Below are positions 41,825 through 52,428 of a DNA stretch of 64,000 nucleotides, piece by piece. The stretch's first letter is position 1. Every line of letters starts with the position of its first letter. A program made the position numbers and the translations under genes. Origin of the DNA: Phytophthora sp. 'mugwort' (lineage: Eukaryota; Oomycota; Peronosporomycetes; Peronosporales; Peronosporaceae). The stretch lies in NCBI GenBank assembly GCA_033558025.1, contig JAUCEF010000007.1:2170001-2234000 (forward strand), read 5' to 3'. The notes under the pieces are model-generated. The model saw only the letters and a program-made list of their open reading frames with translations. It did no database searches and was not told the DNA's origin.

Positions 41825-41845
41825 TATATATATATATATATATAT
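41825..41845. repeat. (TA)n microsatellite
   Basis: About 10 TA repeats. Confidence 0.9.
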
Positions 41846-41849
41846 GTCT

Positions 41850-42814
41850 TGGAGGCGATCAATCCCTGTTGGGCTGTACGTACTAACGTCACCGCTAGCA
41901 CTACCAGGATAATCATTTCAGTAATGGTCGTGTCTCCAATGGAGACTCTCCATGACGCTTAAGAAATTGAGTGTGACTGCCAGCCAATGTCCGAATCGTC
42001 AGCAGCAAGACAATCTGCGAATACAAGAGCGGCGAGAGCATTGAAGGCGTAGAGGCACGATCTGGGAGAGCTACTTGTACCTATGCGTGCCGTCATGAAA
42101 CCCACCCGCAGAAACCCCTTCAGAATTTGTTTTGCTGCCTATCATCTTCTTGTATTTTGACTCGATTCGAGTGCGCGTCGACTTCTTTCGCTGCGTGTGG
42201 TCTTGTCCATTAGTGTTCATCCGCTTGAGGTGGTAGGGCATCGTTTTGGACGGTCTCTCGTTGGCCTGGTTCGAGCGCCGTCGACAGAGTTCTGGTTCCC
42301 GTCGTCGACTTCAGCATTCGTAGATAGAGCGGCACCTCTGTGCTCGGGCCTTCGAAACAGCGATGTTCCAGTGTCCCCATAGCAAGAACTAGCGACGAAG
42401 ACATGCTGAGATCCACGAACTGCTTGTTCGCTGGCACGTCAAAACAGTGATACTACATAGGTAGTATTTCCCCATGATTCTACCCGGCACCTTGCAGTAG
42501 CCAATCCCTTTGTACATGCAAACGTCGAAGCTTGGCGCTTGCAACTAGATGTAGTTGGCAGCTAGGCCTCGAATTCCCCCACACCATGAGACTGGCCGAA
42601 AAAAATACTTCTAGTCCGAAATATGGTCGTTCGGGTCTCTTTACAAGACGAAAAGTACGGATAGCATCGCCACGTTCATGTTGGGCGTAAGTGCTACTAG
42701 CGCGAAATACCAAGCGCCGAACGTCAAGCTGGAGAGAAATACGATTGATTCGTAGCGCACGACGATCACAAACCCACATAGATCACCGTCTCGAATAATG
42801 TCGTGCTACAATAG
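41850..42814. other. Gene-free stretch left of Copia element
   Basis: Short open frames at 42197-42382 and 42480-42779 are unassigned. Confidence 0.35.
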
Positions 42815-42819
42815 AGAAC

Positions 42820-43116
42820 TGTCGCAATGTACTGGTTGCCAGGTTGACGCACTTGGACTTGGAGAAGAGTTAGCGTCTGGTCCCGCTGGGTTTTATGCCA
42901 CTGGCTTTTGTCCCTTATGGGTTTTGCTAACTGAGTGTATGGGAGATGCGAGAGAAGGAGAGACAGGTAGCAAGCCATACCACGATTTTCTTCAATATAC
43001 GCTCTGCCGTGTAGCAGCCTTCCTCGGCCAACCGTCTTCTTCTTACTAACCATCTCCTTCTTACTGTCGCTTCGCAGTGACTACAGCGATCTGCGCAACA
43101 CTTTCACGGCGCAAGT
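42820..43116 (+). repeat. Copia 5' LTR
   Basis: Starts TGTCGCAATGTACTGG and ends near GCGCAAGT. A CGCAACA sequence 16 bp before the end mirrors the TGTTGCG start of the partner LTR. Confidence 0.85.
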
Positions 43117-43128
43117 GGTTATGAGCCC
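43117..43128 (+). promoter_or_regulatory. Copia primer-binding site, half-tRNA type
   Basis: GGTTATGAGCCC lies directly after the 5' LTR. It is complementary to GGGCTCATAACC, the anticodon stem-loop of initiator methionine tRNA, as in Drosophila copia, rather than to a tRNA 3' end. Confidence 0.7.
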
Positions 43129-43149
43129 AAACACGAATGGGTAGCTTGT

Positions 43150-44060
43150 CGAGAATCATGAGTACAAACGACAGGAAGGAGACGAAAGAGGAGAAACAAG
43201 CAAACAGCCACCATTCGACTGGAAGGATTTTGATGTCTGGCTGGAACGGATGACCTTGAGAATAAAGATAAAGGAGCTATGGCACTACTGCGAAAAGGTG
43301 GTACCCGAACCCGACGAGAGCAAGGAGGCTGATGAACATGCAACGTGGATGAAAGACACGCCGAGCGAAAGAGATTCTGTATGATGGGATGACGAACCAG
43401 ATTATGAAAACGGTTAAATATGTGCCCACCCCGTTTCACGTTATGAAGCGCTTAAAGAAGCGCTTTGTGGGCAAGACGTATTTTAAGTACGCAGAAGAGA
43501 TGACCCACTTACGTCGTCTGCGCCTTGACCCGAAAAGTAATGTATCAGACCACATGGGTGATGTTCGCCGGCTCAGGGAGCGCATTGCGGTACTCGGAAA
43601 GCCACTGGATGATTATGAAAACCTGCATTACTGATAGGATTACTATCACGCGAGTATGAGAACGTGGTGGAAACATTTCTCGCTAGTCACACGCCGCACG
43701 ACCCCAACGACCCCCCCCCCCCCCCGAATTATAAGCAGCTGGCATGCTCTAGAAGTCGCCTATGATCACAACCAAGGTCGAAGAGCGGAGGGCGGCAAAG
43801 CTGAGGACAAGGCTTTTATGTCGGGTGGAGGTCGTGGTCATGGTCGTGGACGCGGACATGGGACGAGGACGTGAATGTGTTTTCTTTGGAGGCCGAGGGT
43901 TTGGTGAACGTGGATCTGGCGGCCGTGGAGGAAATACTGGAAGAGGAGATGGACATGGACAAGCCCATGGCGGTCAGTAACCCAGTCGTGGAAAGTGTTT
44001 TCACTGCAATGAGCAAGGACACCAAGTGCGCGAATGGCCGCACCTGGGCAAACGACCACA
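43150..44060 (+). pseudogene. Copia gag remnant
   Basis: Gag pieces FHVMKRLKKRFVGKTYFKYA and EEMTHLRRLRLDPKSNVSDH (43430-43560) precede a Gly/Arg-rich stretch (GRGRGHG, 43820-43970) and a CCHC knuckle GKCFHCNEQGHQVREWP at about 43990. The last knuckle cysteine reads Trp (TGG for TGC), which should abolish zinc binding. A 16 nt C tract at 43711-43726 lies in the same region. Confidence 0.7.
43711..43726 (+). repeat. Poly-C tract (16 C)
   Basis: Homopolymer in gag remnant, likely one cause of its frameshift. Confidence 0.9.
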
Positions 44061-47000
44061 AATGATGTACAAGGTGCTGGTCAATCTGGGAAGCGCAGCA
44101 AGACCGGCATTGGACCACATGCAATGAGCAATAGTGCCAAGGGCGCTAATTCGCAGGGCAGTTATTTTATTGAAGAAAGTGATGAGGCTTATGTTGCTCG
44201 TGACCTGTGTCAACGGAGCGTGGAAGACTTGGCTCGTGATAGATGGTACTTGAGTTCTGGTTCCACAAACCATCTCACAAATCAGAAAATTGATTTTATC
44301 TCGTTCACGCATTTGAGTTCAGTGAGAATTGGTGGCGAGAACTGGTTGAAAGTGGCTGGAGTAGGTACTGTACGGAAGGTGTTGAATACATCGCGCAGCG
44401 TGTATACGCTGTTGCTACATGAAACACGTTATGTACCAGAGCTTCAGTGCAGTTTGTTCTCAGTGCGAAGGCAGACACAAAAGCCATTGCCACCAGACCA
44501 ATGAGTTCGAGTTCACTTCGATGGTGATAATTTTGCCGTAGAGGTTGCAGGCTGCCTCAACGACTGCACACATTGGTGAGACTAACCTCTCCCCACCTCG
44601 AGTTGCAAAGTCCACAAGATTCCGCAATGGTGACAATGTCTGCCAAAGAACAAAGCGTGGAGCTGTGATATGCGAGATTGGGACACCCAGGGCGAAATGT
44701 GTTCAACGCGCTATTTCGACATGCAGAATGGCCACTAACTAATGTGGATTTCCGCGTCGCCCCCCACTTGTTTTACCCTCACCACCACCATGTGGATGGA
44801 TGAAAATGTTCACTATGAATCGTGTACAAAAGGAAAGCTGTCGCGAAAACGTTTTCACTCAGTCAGCATATCTGGACACGAGTGGCTAGTCGGACAATTT
44901 ACGCATCTAGATGTATGGGAGCCGTATGTTGTGGCATCATACTCAAACATACGTTATTTTGCTGTGTTCATTGATGAAGCAAGTCGATTTGTGACGTTAT
45001 TTTCTGATGGAGGAGCGCTCCGAGGTCTATGCTAAGTTTGAGTTGCTGTATGAACAAATAAAAACTCAACTGAAGATGCGCATGAAGAAGCTGGGATGCG
45101 ATAACGCGCTGGAGTTGACTTCACTTGGCAGACGCTGCAAACAGAAGTACGGAATTGAGTGTTCGTTCACTGTGAAGCACACACCTGGGCAATATGGCGT
45201 AGCTGAACGGATGATAAGGACTGTTACGGAAAGAATGCGTTGCCTGTTAGCGCATTTTTAGCTACCGCAGCAGCTGTGGGCAGAGGCCGCCGTGAAGGCC
45301 GCATACTGCGTGAGCATTGTACCGAACTCCACGAGAGGCATGCAAGTGACGTATGCTGTGTGGTATCGAGAGACCCCAGAATACTCACGGCTGAGGAAAT
45401 TTGGGTGTGCTATCCTGGCTTATGTCGACAAAGTTGAGAGGAAAAAGCTGGACGCTAAAACTCGGGAAACAATATTTGTTGGCTATTGCAGAGAGCAACG
45501 TGGGTATCGTTTGTTGGATAGCAAGACAAATAAAGCTTTCTACAGTCATACGGCTGTTTTCTATGAGTGCAAACCCGGACTAATATCCACCGGTCAAATA
45601 CAAGCCCAAGCGTTTAACGTGTCGACAACAACGTACTTAAGTGTTAGCGACGATGCTATGAAGAGCATCCCGTCAATGCTAGAAGAGGCTCAAACCCAGA
45701 GAACTGGTGAGGCCGCAAACGAGAGGCGGTCAGAGACCGATCGATCCCAGCACGATTTGAGAGGTGCCCGTGCAGGTGGGCTGATGGACATGTTGAGCAT
45801 GCCGGGAATGCCCGGACAGGTGGGGCCATGCAAAATGATGCAAAACGAATGGTGAAGCGAGGTCGTCCCAGCAGTCGTGTCTCGCAGGAAGATCCTCGTC
45901 AAAGAAATTAAGACGTTCTGAGAAAATAACTCAAAGTGTTTCGGGTACAGTGGTAACGCGTGGCGCTGAAGACCACAATGAGAAGTTGGCGATTGACCAC
46001 CTGAGAGGGGGGTACAACGATCACGGCAAATGCCGGCGCGCGACGCACAAAAGGACGGACGCAGTGGGCGGCACAAGGCACCGGCTGCTGAGGCAAAACC
46101 TCATGAAAGTCTAGAAGGGTACAGTATAAGAATGACAAGACGACAGATGCCATCACGTGAGCGGCCTTCTACTCCGATGACGCATGGAATAACGACCACA
46201 GACTCGGAGATGCCGCTTTCTCCTGACAGCTCCTTGGATGAGGGCGTGCCGGCCTTTACAAAAGAAGGTGTGCGAGAATATGCGGCTCAGGAAGGTTTAA
46301 GCACAGAATGCTGCCCGGTTACACGGAGTGGACGAGTTAGCAAACCGCCGCAATGGCTCGGCGTCTATATCTACGTTACCTTCTCCAGTACAAACCCGGA
46401 TGAGAATGCAGTCCGTTATGGATCTGGTGGATGGTCCAAAGCTAGAGAAGAGCTTCAACATGCAATGGCAAAAGCAACAGGATTGTTATGGTGGCAGGAC
46501 TACTGTTGCCTGACAGTGGGTGTCGTCAGTGAACCAGACACACTAGAGGAATCCCTCAAGGGTGATCACGCATTGCAATGGAAACATGCTGCAGATGCAT
46601 AATGTGCCTTAATGGAGAATGGCACTTGGGGGCTAGTTCCCAGAGCGAAGCACATGAAGGTGCTAAAGAACAGGTGGATATTTCGAGTGAAGTACAAGTC
46701 GAACGGCGATATCGAGCGGTTTAAAGCCAGGCTCGTTATCAAAGAATTCATGCAAATTTATGGCATTGGTTACCTAGGAGTATACTCGCCTGTGGTTCGG
46801 CTAGATACTCTGCGAGTATTATTGACTCTTGCTGCTGTTTGGGACTACGAGGCACATCGGATGGATGTGACAACTGCGTTTCTCAATGGAGATATTGACG
46901 TGGAGGTCTATATGGAGCAGCCGGAAGGGAATGTCGTCGAAGGAAAAGAAGACTGGGTCTGCGTTTTATGAAAGAGTCTCTATGGACTGAAACAGGCACC

Positions 47001-48380
47001 ACGAGTCTGGTTTCGCTTATTGAAATCTTATTTGGAGGAACAAGGTTTTGGTCTTCTTAGCTGCGAGCCATGCGTCGCAGTTAAAGTCATCAAGGGCTGG
47101 CTGGTTTTTACATCAATTTTCGTAGATGATTTAATACTCTTCGCGCCGATGCGGTCACTATTCAGCTATTGAAGGATATGCTCAGTGCTCGATTTAATAA
47201 AATGAAGGTTCTTGGGGAGCTTCACTATATCCTAGGCTGGGAGATTACCCGTAGTCGAAAGGAGCGAACCGTGTTTGTGGGCCAGCGTAAGTATGCGTTG
47301 ACCGTGCTAGAACGGTTTCAGATGAGTGAGTGCAACGGCTGCAAGACTCCTGGCACTGCAGACTTGAAACTCTCAAAGACCATGTGTCCAACCAATTCAG
47401 ATGAAAGAGCTCTCATGAAGACGAAGCCCTACGGGCAGTGATTGGAAGCTTAATGTATCTCATGCTAGGCACGCGACCAGACTTCGCATATCTGGTTCAC
47501 GAGTGCAGCCAGTTTCTTGAGAACTGTGATGTGCTGCATTGGAGAGCAGCAAAGCGTGGTTTACGCTACTTGAAAGAGACATTTGATTGGGGTCTGCGGC
47601 CGGGTGGTATCTTCGCGAATCGTATTGATGACCGCAAGTCTGTAGCAGGATACTTGATAGAATTTTGTGGAAGTACGATATCATGGAGTAGTCAAGCGGA
47701 AAGGACGGTTGCCTTCGCACAACTGTGTCGATGTTTGCCTCTGTGCATTATGACACACTGTACTTTCCCTCCCTATAAGTTGCTGATCATATACTAAAGG
47801 GTTTCAGAAATCTGTTATTATTGCAGTAACTATGTTATAGTATGTAGTAGTGTATTTTCTTCAGAGCCAACCACTGCGTCGGCGCTGCTGCGCCTCCTAA
47901 CTACACGCTAATGCTATCACTTCATTTTTACCATCTACAAGTCAGTCTATTCCTTCTTATCACCCAGCTTACCCCCTTTAGCAAACTCAAGCTGAATACA
48001 TGGCGTTGAGTTTGCTGGTGCAAGAGGTGGTTCACCTTCGCCAAATGTTAAAAAAAAATGAAAGTACAACAACTCGAACCCTCTCAAGTGTACATTGACA
48101 ACGAGAGTGCGAAAACGTTGGTCAAGAACCCCCCAGTTTCACAACAGAACAAAACATATTGATGTTCGGCATCACTCTGTGCGCGAACGTGTCGAGTTAA
48201 AGCAGATTAACGTGGAACGTGTGGCTGATACAATTTAGAACCTCCACTGGTATTAATACAGAAAACGTTGCAGATACCTTCACGAAACCGTTAGCACGAC
48301 CATTGTTCGAGAAGCACAGAGCCGAAATGGGATTGATGTCATATGGTGAATTGGAAGAGAAAATGCGCAACCATGTCAAC
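44061..48380 (+). pseudogene. Copia pol remnant (protease, integrase, RT, RNase H)
   Basis: Protease DRWYLSSGSTNHLTNQ (about 44240): the catalytic DSG reads SSG. Pre-integrase region ends SCTKGKLSRKRFHS. Integrase: FTHLDVWEPYVVASYSN, AVFIDEASRFVTLF, KHTPGQYGVAERMIRTVTER (44900-45230). RT: NGTWGLVPRAKHMKVLKNRW, ERFKARLVIKEFMQ, MDVTTAFLNGDIDVEVYMEQ, SLYGLKQAPRVW and IFVDDLILF (46615-47140). RNase H: IGSLMYLMLGTRPDFAYLVH, then EAEYMALSLLVQEVVHLRQM (about 47990-48040) and VYIDNESAKTLVKNPP. Stops and shifts occur throughout. Confidence 0.8.
47725..47985. mobile_element. About 260 bp insertion within Copia RNase H
   Basis: The RNase H frame stops after QAERTVAFA (47700-47722) and resumes only at EAEYMALS (about 47988), where the family expects roughly VALSTTEAEYMALS. 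The intervening 260 bp is non-coding, ends unknown. Confidence 0.5.
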
Positions 48381-48393
48381 CAGTAGGTGGGGC

Positions 48394-48685
48394 TGTTGCG
48401 ATGTACTGGTTGCCAGGTTGACGCACTTGGAGAAGAGTTAGCCTTTGGTCCCGCTGGGTTTTATGCCACTAGCTTTTGTCCCTTATGGGTTTTGCTAACT
48501 GAGTGTATGGGAGAGGTAAGAGAAGGAGAGACATGTAGCAAGCCATACCACGATTTTCTTCAATATACGCTCTGCCGTGTAGCAGCCTTCTTCGGCCAAC
48601 CGTCTTCTTCTTACTAACCATCTTCTTCTTACTGTCGCTTCGCAGTGACTACAGCGATCTGCGCAACAACTTGCAAGGTGCAAGT
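48394..48685 (+). repeat. Copia 3' LTR
   Basis: Starts TGTTGCGATGTACTGG, ends GGTGCAAGT before the AGAAC target duplication. Confidence 0.85.
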
Positions 48686-48690
48686 AGAAC

Positions 48691-49687
48691 AAAAGAAGAT
48701 GACCAGTAGAAGTTGGCTCGACGCTGACGGGATTTGAGCTGGCTGGCCCAGCGACACGAATAAGATGAAGGAAAAGACCACGCCCTTGATTCAGTAGTGC
48801 CAACGTGCTGGCATAAAGCAGCCCCATGACGACCGTCATGACCGCTCGACCGACCACAAACGCAATGTTGCAGCATCTTGCGCCGCACGAGAGTTGACGT
48901 GCTCGCCTCGGAAGCCTTGCTGGAATTCAGGAGTGTCCATGTACTTATGTTTGCGCATCCAGCCATGCTGGCACCCATTGCAGACTAAAACTGTGCAACT
49001 CATGCTGATAGTTCGATGACCCCGAAAGCACGGCAGTAAAACTGCTCCGCCGTGCGCGGAGGTTCTTGACATGGTCCAGTAGCGACGGCTTAATACCGGA
49101 GCTAGATATCTGTGCCAAATCCTTAAAATGGTCTGCCTAGTAGAAGCCGAGGTTTTCAAAGTAATCTCGAATTTGTTGTGGTAAGCCAGCCACCCATTGG
49201 TAGCAGAACATTTCAAACAGTTCAAAGACCTCGGATGCAGGCTGCATTAAAGCAGCTACATACAGTCTGGCCGGGGTAGTGAGCATGACACCGTAAGATT
49301 AAAAATGTCAAAGACTGCAGCACTGCCGAGTCCCGTGATAATGCAGTTCGATTCGCGAATTGAAATGGGCATCGAAGGGATTGTGAAGCTGGGGGCGATT
49401 TCGGAAGTGATCGACGTGGAGGAATTTCAAAAGTACAAGCAGTCGTCCAGCGGGTGCAGAGCTAGCAGACTCCACGCCAAGGTCTCCACGTATGAATAAT
49501 TTCGCGAAACTGGAAGCAGCTAACGGATAAATAATCGGCTGAAAGCTGTCCATACCTATTGGCATTACCAGTAAATAGATAGACAGTTGAGTACCTCCTT
49601 TGTGAATAAACCAGTGTGGAGTTAGAAAGTCAGTTCATTGGGCGCGACTTTTTCGTCCGTCAGCGCACATCCAGCAGCGCGACAATT
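48691..49687. other. Unassigned stretch between Copia and RPN8
   Basis: A 129-codon minus-strand frame (48836-49225) and a 64-codon plus-strand frame (49305-49499) have no recognised family. The Copia element may have inserted into an older gene here, but no family could be named. Confidence 0.35.
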
Positions 49688-50732
49688 CTACGGAGCCTTC
49701 TCGGTCGTCTTGTCCTTGGCCGCCTCCTTCTTCTCCTCCTTCTTGTCCATAAAGGCTACCTCCTCCGATTCTTTGTACTTAATCTTGTTGTTCACAAGGT
49801 TATGCAGCGCGATCGTGCAGCGGATAAGCGACGACAAGTAGATCACCTGGGGGCAAACAAATTCAAGTAAAACACGTCAGTAAACGACACATTTGAGCTT
49901 CAGTCAGTCAGTCCGGCCCACGTACGAAATGCATGTCGTTTGTCTTCATGAACATGGAGCGCACGAGTTCGTCGATGTTGAGATTGGGCAGCAGGTTAAA
50001 GATGGTCTGCATGTTGTAGATGATCTGATGATTGGGCGGCAGGCGGCCGGCCACGACATTCTCCAAATACGTCTTCATCTCCTCTAGCCGCTCCTTGAGT
50101 CCGTTCAGCGCTGTCATCTTGTGCTTGACCTGCCCCGCCAGCGAGCTGACCGACGGATCGTTAATGTCGCGCAGCAGGTGCTCGACGCCGACCTCTTCGG
50201 CCTCGTAGGCGCCGACCGTGGACTTAATGTGCTTGAAAACGCGCTTGATGGCCTTACCGTCCTCCTCCACCTCCTCGATGGATCCGTACGCCGTTGTGGG
50301 AAGACCCTCCACGTTGGGACGCACGTCGCAGATGACCAGCACTGGGTGCGGGCAGTAGCGGCGGAACAGGTCATCGATGTCCAGGTCGGCTTTGCGGATC
50401 TTGGGGCCGGAGCTGTAGAAGCCCACAATGCGTTCCTTGGCGTTGATCTTCTTAAACATCTGGTACATGCTCTCCAGAAAGTCGTGGTCTAGGTACCAGA
50501 TGCCCGGGTTGCGCAGGTCTTCGTCGAACGGCACGGCGAACGAGTTGGTGATGTCGCACTTGCCGTGGAAGGTCGAGCCCAGGAGGACGCCCACCACGCG
50601 CTTGCTCGTGTCGCGTGCCACACGGTTGTAGTGGTCCACGATGCTCAGCAGCACCAGCGGGTGCGTCACTACCTCCTCGGGTAGCCCCTTGACGTGCATC
50701 GTCGTCGTCTCCGTCGTCTCGGCCATCGTCAT
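49688..50732 (-). CDS. RPN8: 26S proteasome regulatory subunit RPN8 (PSMD7)
   Basis: Exons 50732-49926 and 49846-49688 join to 321 residues, the usual RPN8 size. The donor is GTACGTGGG after HF, the acceptor CCCCAG before VIYLSSLIRC. The MPN domain occupies about residues 15-150: VVTHPLVLLSIVDHYNR, VVGVLLGSTFHGKCDITNSF, IVGFYSSGPKIRKADLDIDD. The JAMM zinc ligands are absent, as expected for the non-catalytic MPN partner of RPN11. The C-terminal helices (GLKERLEEMKTYLENV, LNIDELVRSMFMKTND) and a lysine/glutamate-rich tail (MDKKEEKKEAAKDK) follow. It is a structural subunit of the proteasome lid, in cytosol and nucleus. It is divergently arranged with the LYR/ApaG gene. Confidence 0.95.
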
Positions 50733-50883
50733 GGATTTATGTCGGCTTTAAGATCTTCCCCCTTGAAGTAACGGTAAGTGATAGTGATAATGTGGTCGAC
50801 ATCAAAAGGCAAAGTAACACACGATGTACGATACACCACTTGCACCACAAGTGCACACGCATTTTCGGCCGCAGACATCTTTA
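50733..50883. promoter_or_regulatory. Shared divergent promoter region
   Basis: Only 151 bp separate the start codons of RPN8 (minus) and the LYR/ApaG gene (plus), so both promoters and leaders must lie in this interval or overlap it. Confidence 0.5.
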
Positions 50884-52029
50884 ATGATGCCATCGGCGGC
50901 GACGGTACGCGCAATCTACCGCTGCCTGCTGCGCGACACGGGCGAACTACAGCGCACGCCGCACTTCAACATACGACGCCAGCTGAATCTGGAGCAGTGG
51001 GGCACAGGCGGCTTTGTGGAGCCGCTCTCGGTGCAGGAGCGGCAGGAGCTACTGACGCATAGCGCGTCCGGTCCGAGGGTGCTCACGTCACTTGAGGAAT
51101 TTCGGAGGCTACGGGACAATGCGTACCGCGTGGGTTTGCCCCATGTAGACATCGTCAATAGTATCCGGACGGGATTCCGCCACAACATGCAGCTCAGCGA
51201 CCAGGAGGTGTCAAAAGTTGGTGCGGATCGAGTGTCTTGAGTTAACGAACTGACGCGTCGACGATCGTTTGTGCGGCAGGCCGTGGGTGTCAAGCTGGAC
51301 GAAGCAATCGAGTACGTGACAATGCCATTAAACCTTTGCTGTTGGCGAGTTCGAGATACTCACTATAAAGATTTTTGGATGTTGCAGAGCGTTGAGCGAA
51401 CTGTCCGAGCAGCTTTTATTAGCTCAGTGTTCGAGCGGTACGCGTGGTGGTCGCTGGGGTTGCGCAGTTTGTGGCTGGTTTCTTATGCACCATTGTTTGT
51501 TGCTACTTCAGTGACTGTGACAGACGGCGTCCGCATAGAGGTCACGAGCAAGTACGTGCAGAGCCACAGCGACCCGGCCTCGGGCACCTACCGCTTCACG
51601 TATCGGGTTACCATCACCAACCAAAGTAAGGATGTTTTGGATCGGCAGCAAGGCCCTGATGTCAGTTGCAGCTGAATTAGAGTGTATGTGCTCACGGTGC
51701 AACTGGTTTTTCGCTTGTCTGCTCCAGACGAGGAGTACTCGGTCCAGATTTTGGGACGCCAATATACGTTTGAAAGCGAGAAGGGCCAGCGGATTGCGCT
51801 GCCGCGAAACTCACCAGGAGTGGTGGGCGCTACGCCCGTGCTGGGTCCGGGTCAGACGTTCGAGTACGCCAGCGGTGTCGACATCGACGCCCCACGGGGC
51901 TCTGTCACGGGCTGTCTGCACGCAGTGCGAAAGACGAAGGATCCGGAAGATGAAAATGGTGGCGAGCTGTTTGACGTGCTTGTATCGAAATTTGCCCTTG
52001 TGGCCCCGCACACATCTGGTGACAGGTGA
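50884..52029 (+). CDS. LYR-like / ApaG domain fusion protein
   Basis: Proposed exons 50884-51207, 51280-51311, 51388-51437, 51512-51625, 51728-52029 join in frame to 273 residues. The N-terminal part (VRAIYRCLLRDTGELQRTP, EEFRRLRDNAYRVGLPHVD) resembles mitochondrial LYR-motif proteins, with IYR in place of LYR. After a short helical linker (ALSELSEQLLLAQCSS) the C-terminal half is an ApaG/DUF525 domain: VRIEVTSKYVQSHSDP, YRFTYRVTITNQNEEYSV, QILGRQYTFESEKG, VVGATPVLGPGQTFEYASG and APRGSVTGCLHA. ApaG folds are immunoglobulin-like binding modules. The protein may be a mitochondrial assembly or protease-adaptor-like factor; function inferred only. A GTGAGC donor at the end could extend it to a further exon near 52071. 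Confidence 0.75.
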
Positions 52030-52428
52030 GCTAGGCGCAAATAGACGTTGAATATGCAAATCATTTCCTTCAGTGCTGCAAAGGGACGCAGCACGGATAA
52101 CAACGAGCAGAAACACGAACGGGTGCAACCAATTGTCGACGAAGATATCTTCCCATCTCGGCACCTCGAAGTTGGCGCACCATGGGTCTGTGTCTTCGCT
52201 GAGGTGATGCCTGCAGCAAAAGAGCGAAGAAATATTTGTTATGGATCTGGCGCAGCTCCTACGATAATGGAGTGGGGCCCTAGTGACCCATGGTTAGAAG
52301 TGTGTGTACATGTAGGACTTCTGCAAGGCACGCATGGAGTCCTGCCGAGCTGATGCTTTCATGCACTACCATACCAATAAGCTCGTATCTTTGCGTCTTC
52401 CATCCATCCAAATAGGCTGATAGGGCGC
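52030..52428. other. 3' region shared by two convergent genes
   Basis: Possible extra exon of the ApaG gene (AAKGRSTDNNEQKHERV, from about 52071). Otherwise nothing recognised. Confidence 0.35.

Larger units (their letters stand above)
42820..48685 (+). mobile_element. Ty1/Copia LTR retrotransposon, degenerate, full length
   Basis: A 5.9 kb element with two LTRs of about 297 and 292 bp, flanked by a 5 bp target duplication AGAAC (42815-42819 and 48686-48690). The internal order gag, protease, integrase, RT, RNase H is that of Copia. The LTRs differ by about eleven substitutions in the first 280 bp plus one 6 bp indel (GGACTT duplicated in the left), so the insertion is not recent. The reading frame is broken many times, so it is not autonomous. 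Confidence 0.88.

Noticed and set aside
42798..43049. 83-codon frame rich in Cys and Gly
   Set aside because: Lies within the Copia LTR and recurs in the other LTR at 48387-48617; not a gene.
48836..49225. 129-codon minus-strand frame next to the Copia 3' LTR as a gene disrupted by insertion
   Set aside because: No family recognised and the frame ends inside unannotated sequence; recorded only as unassigned.
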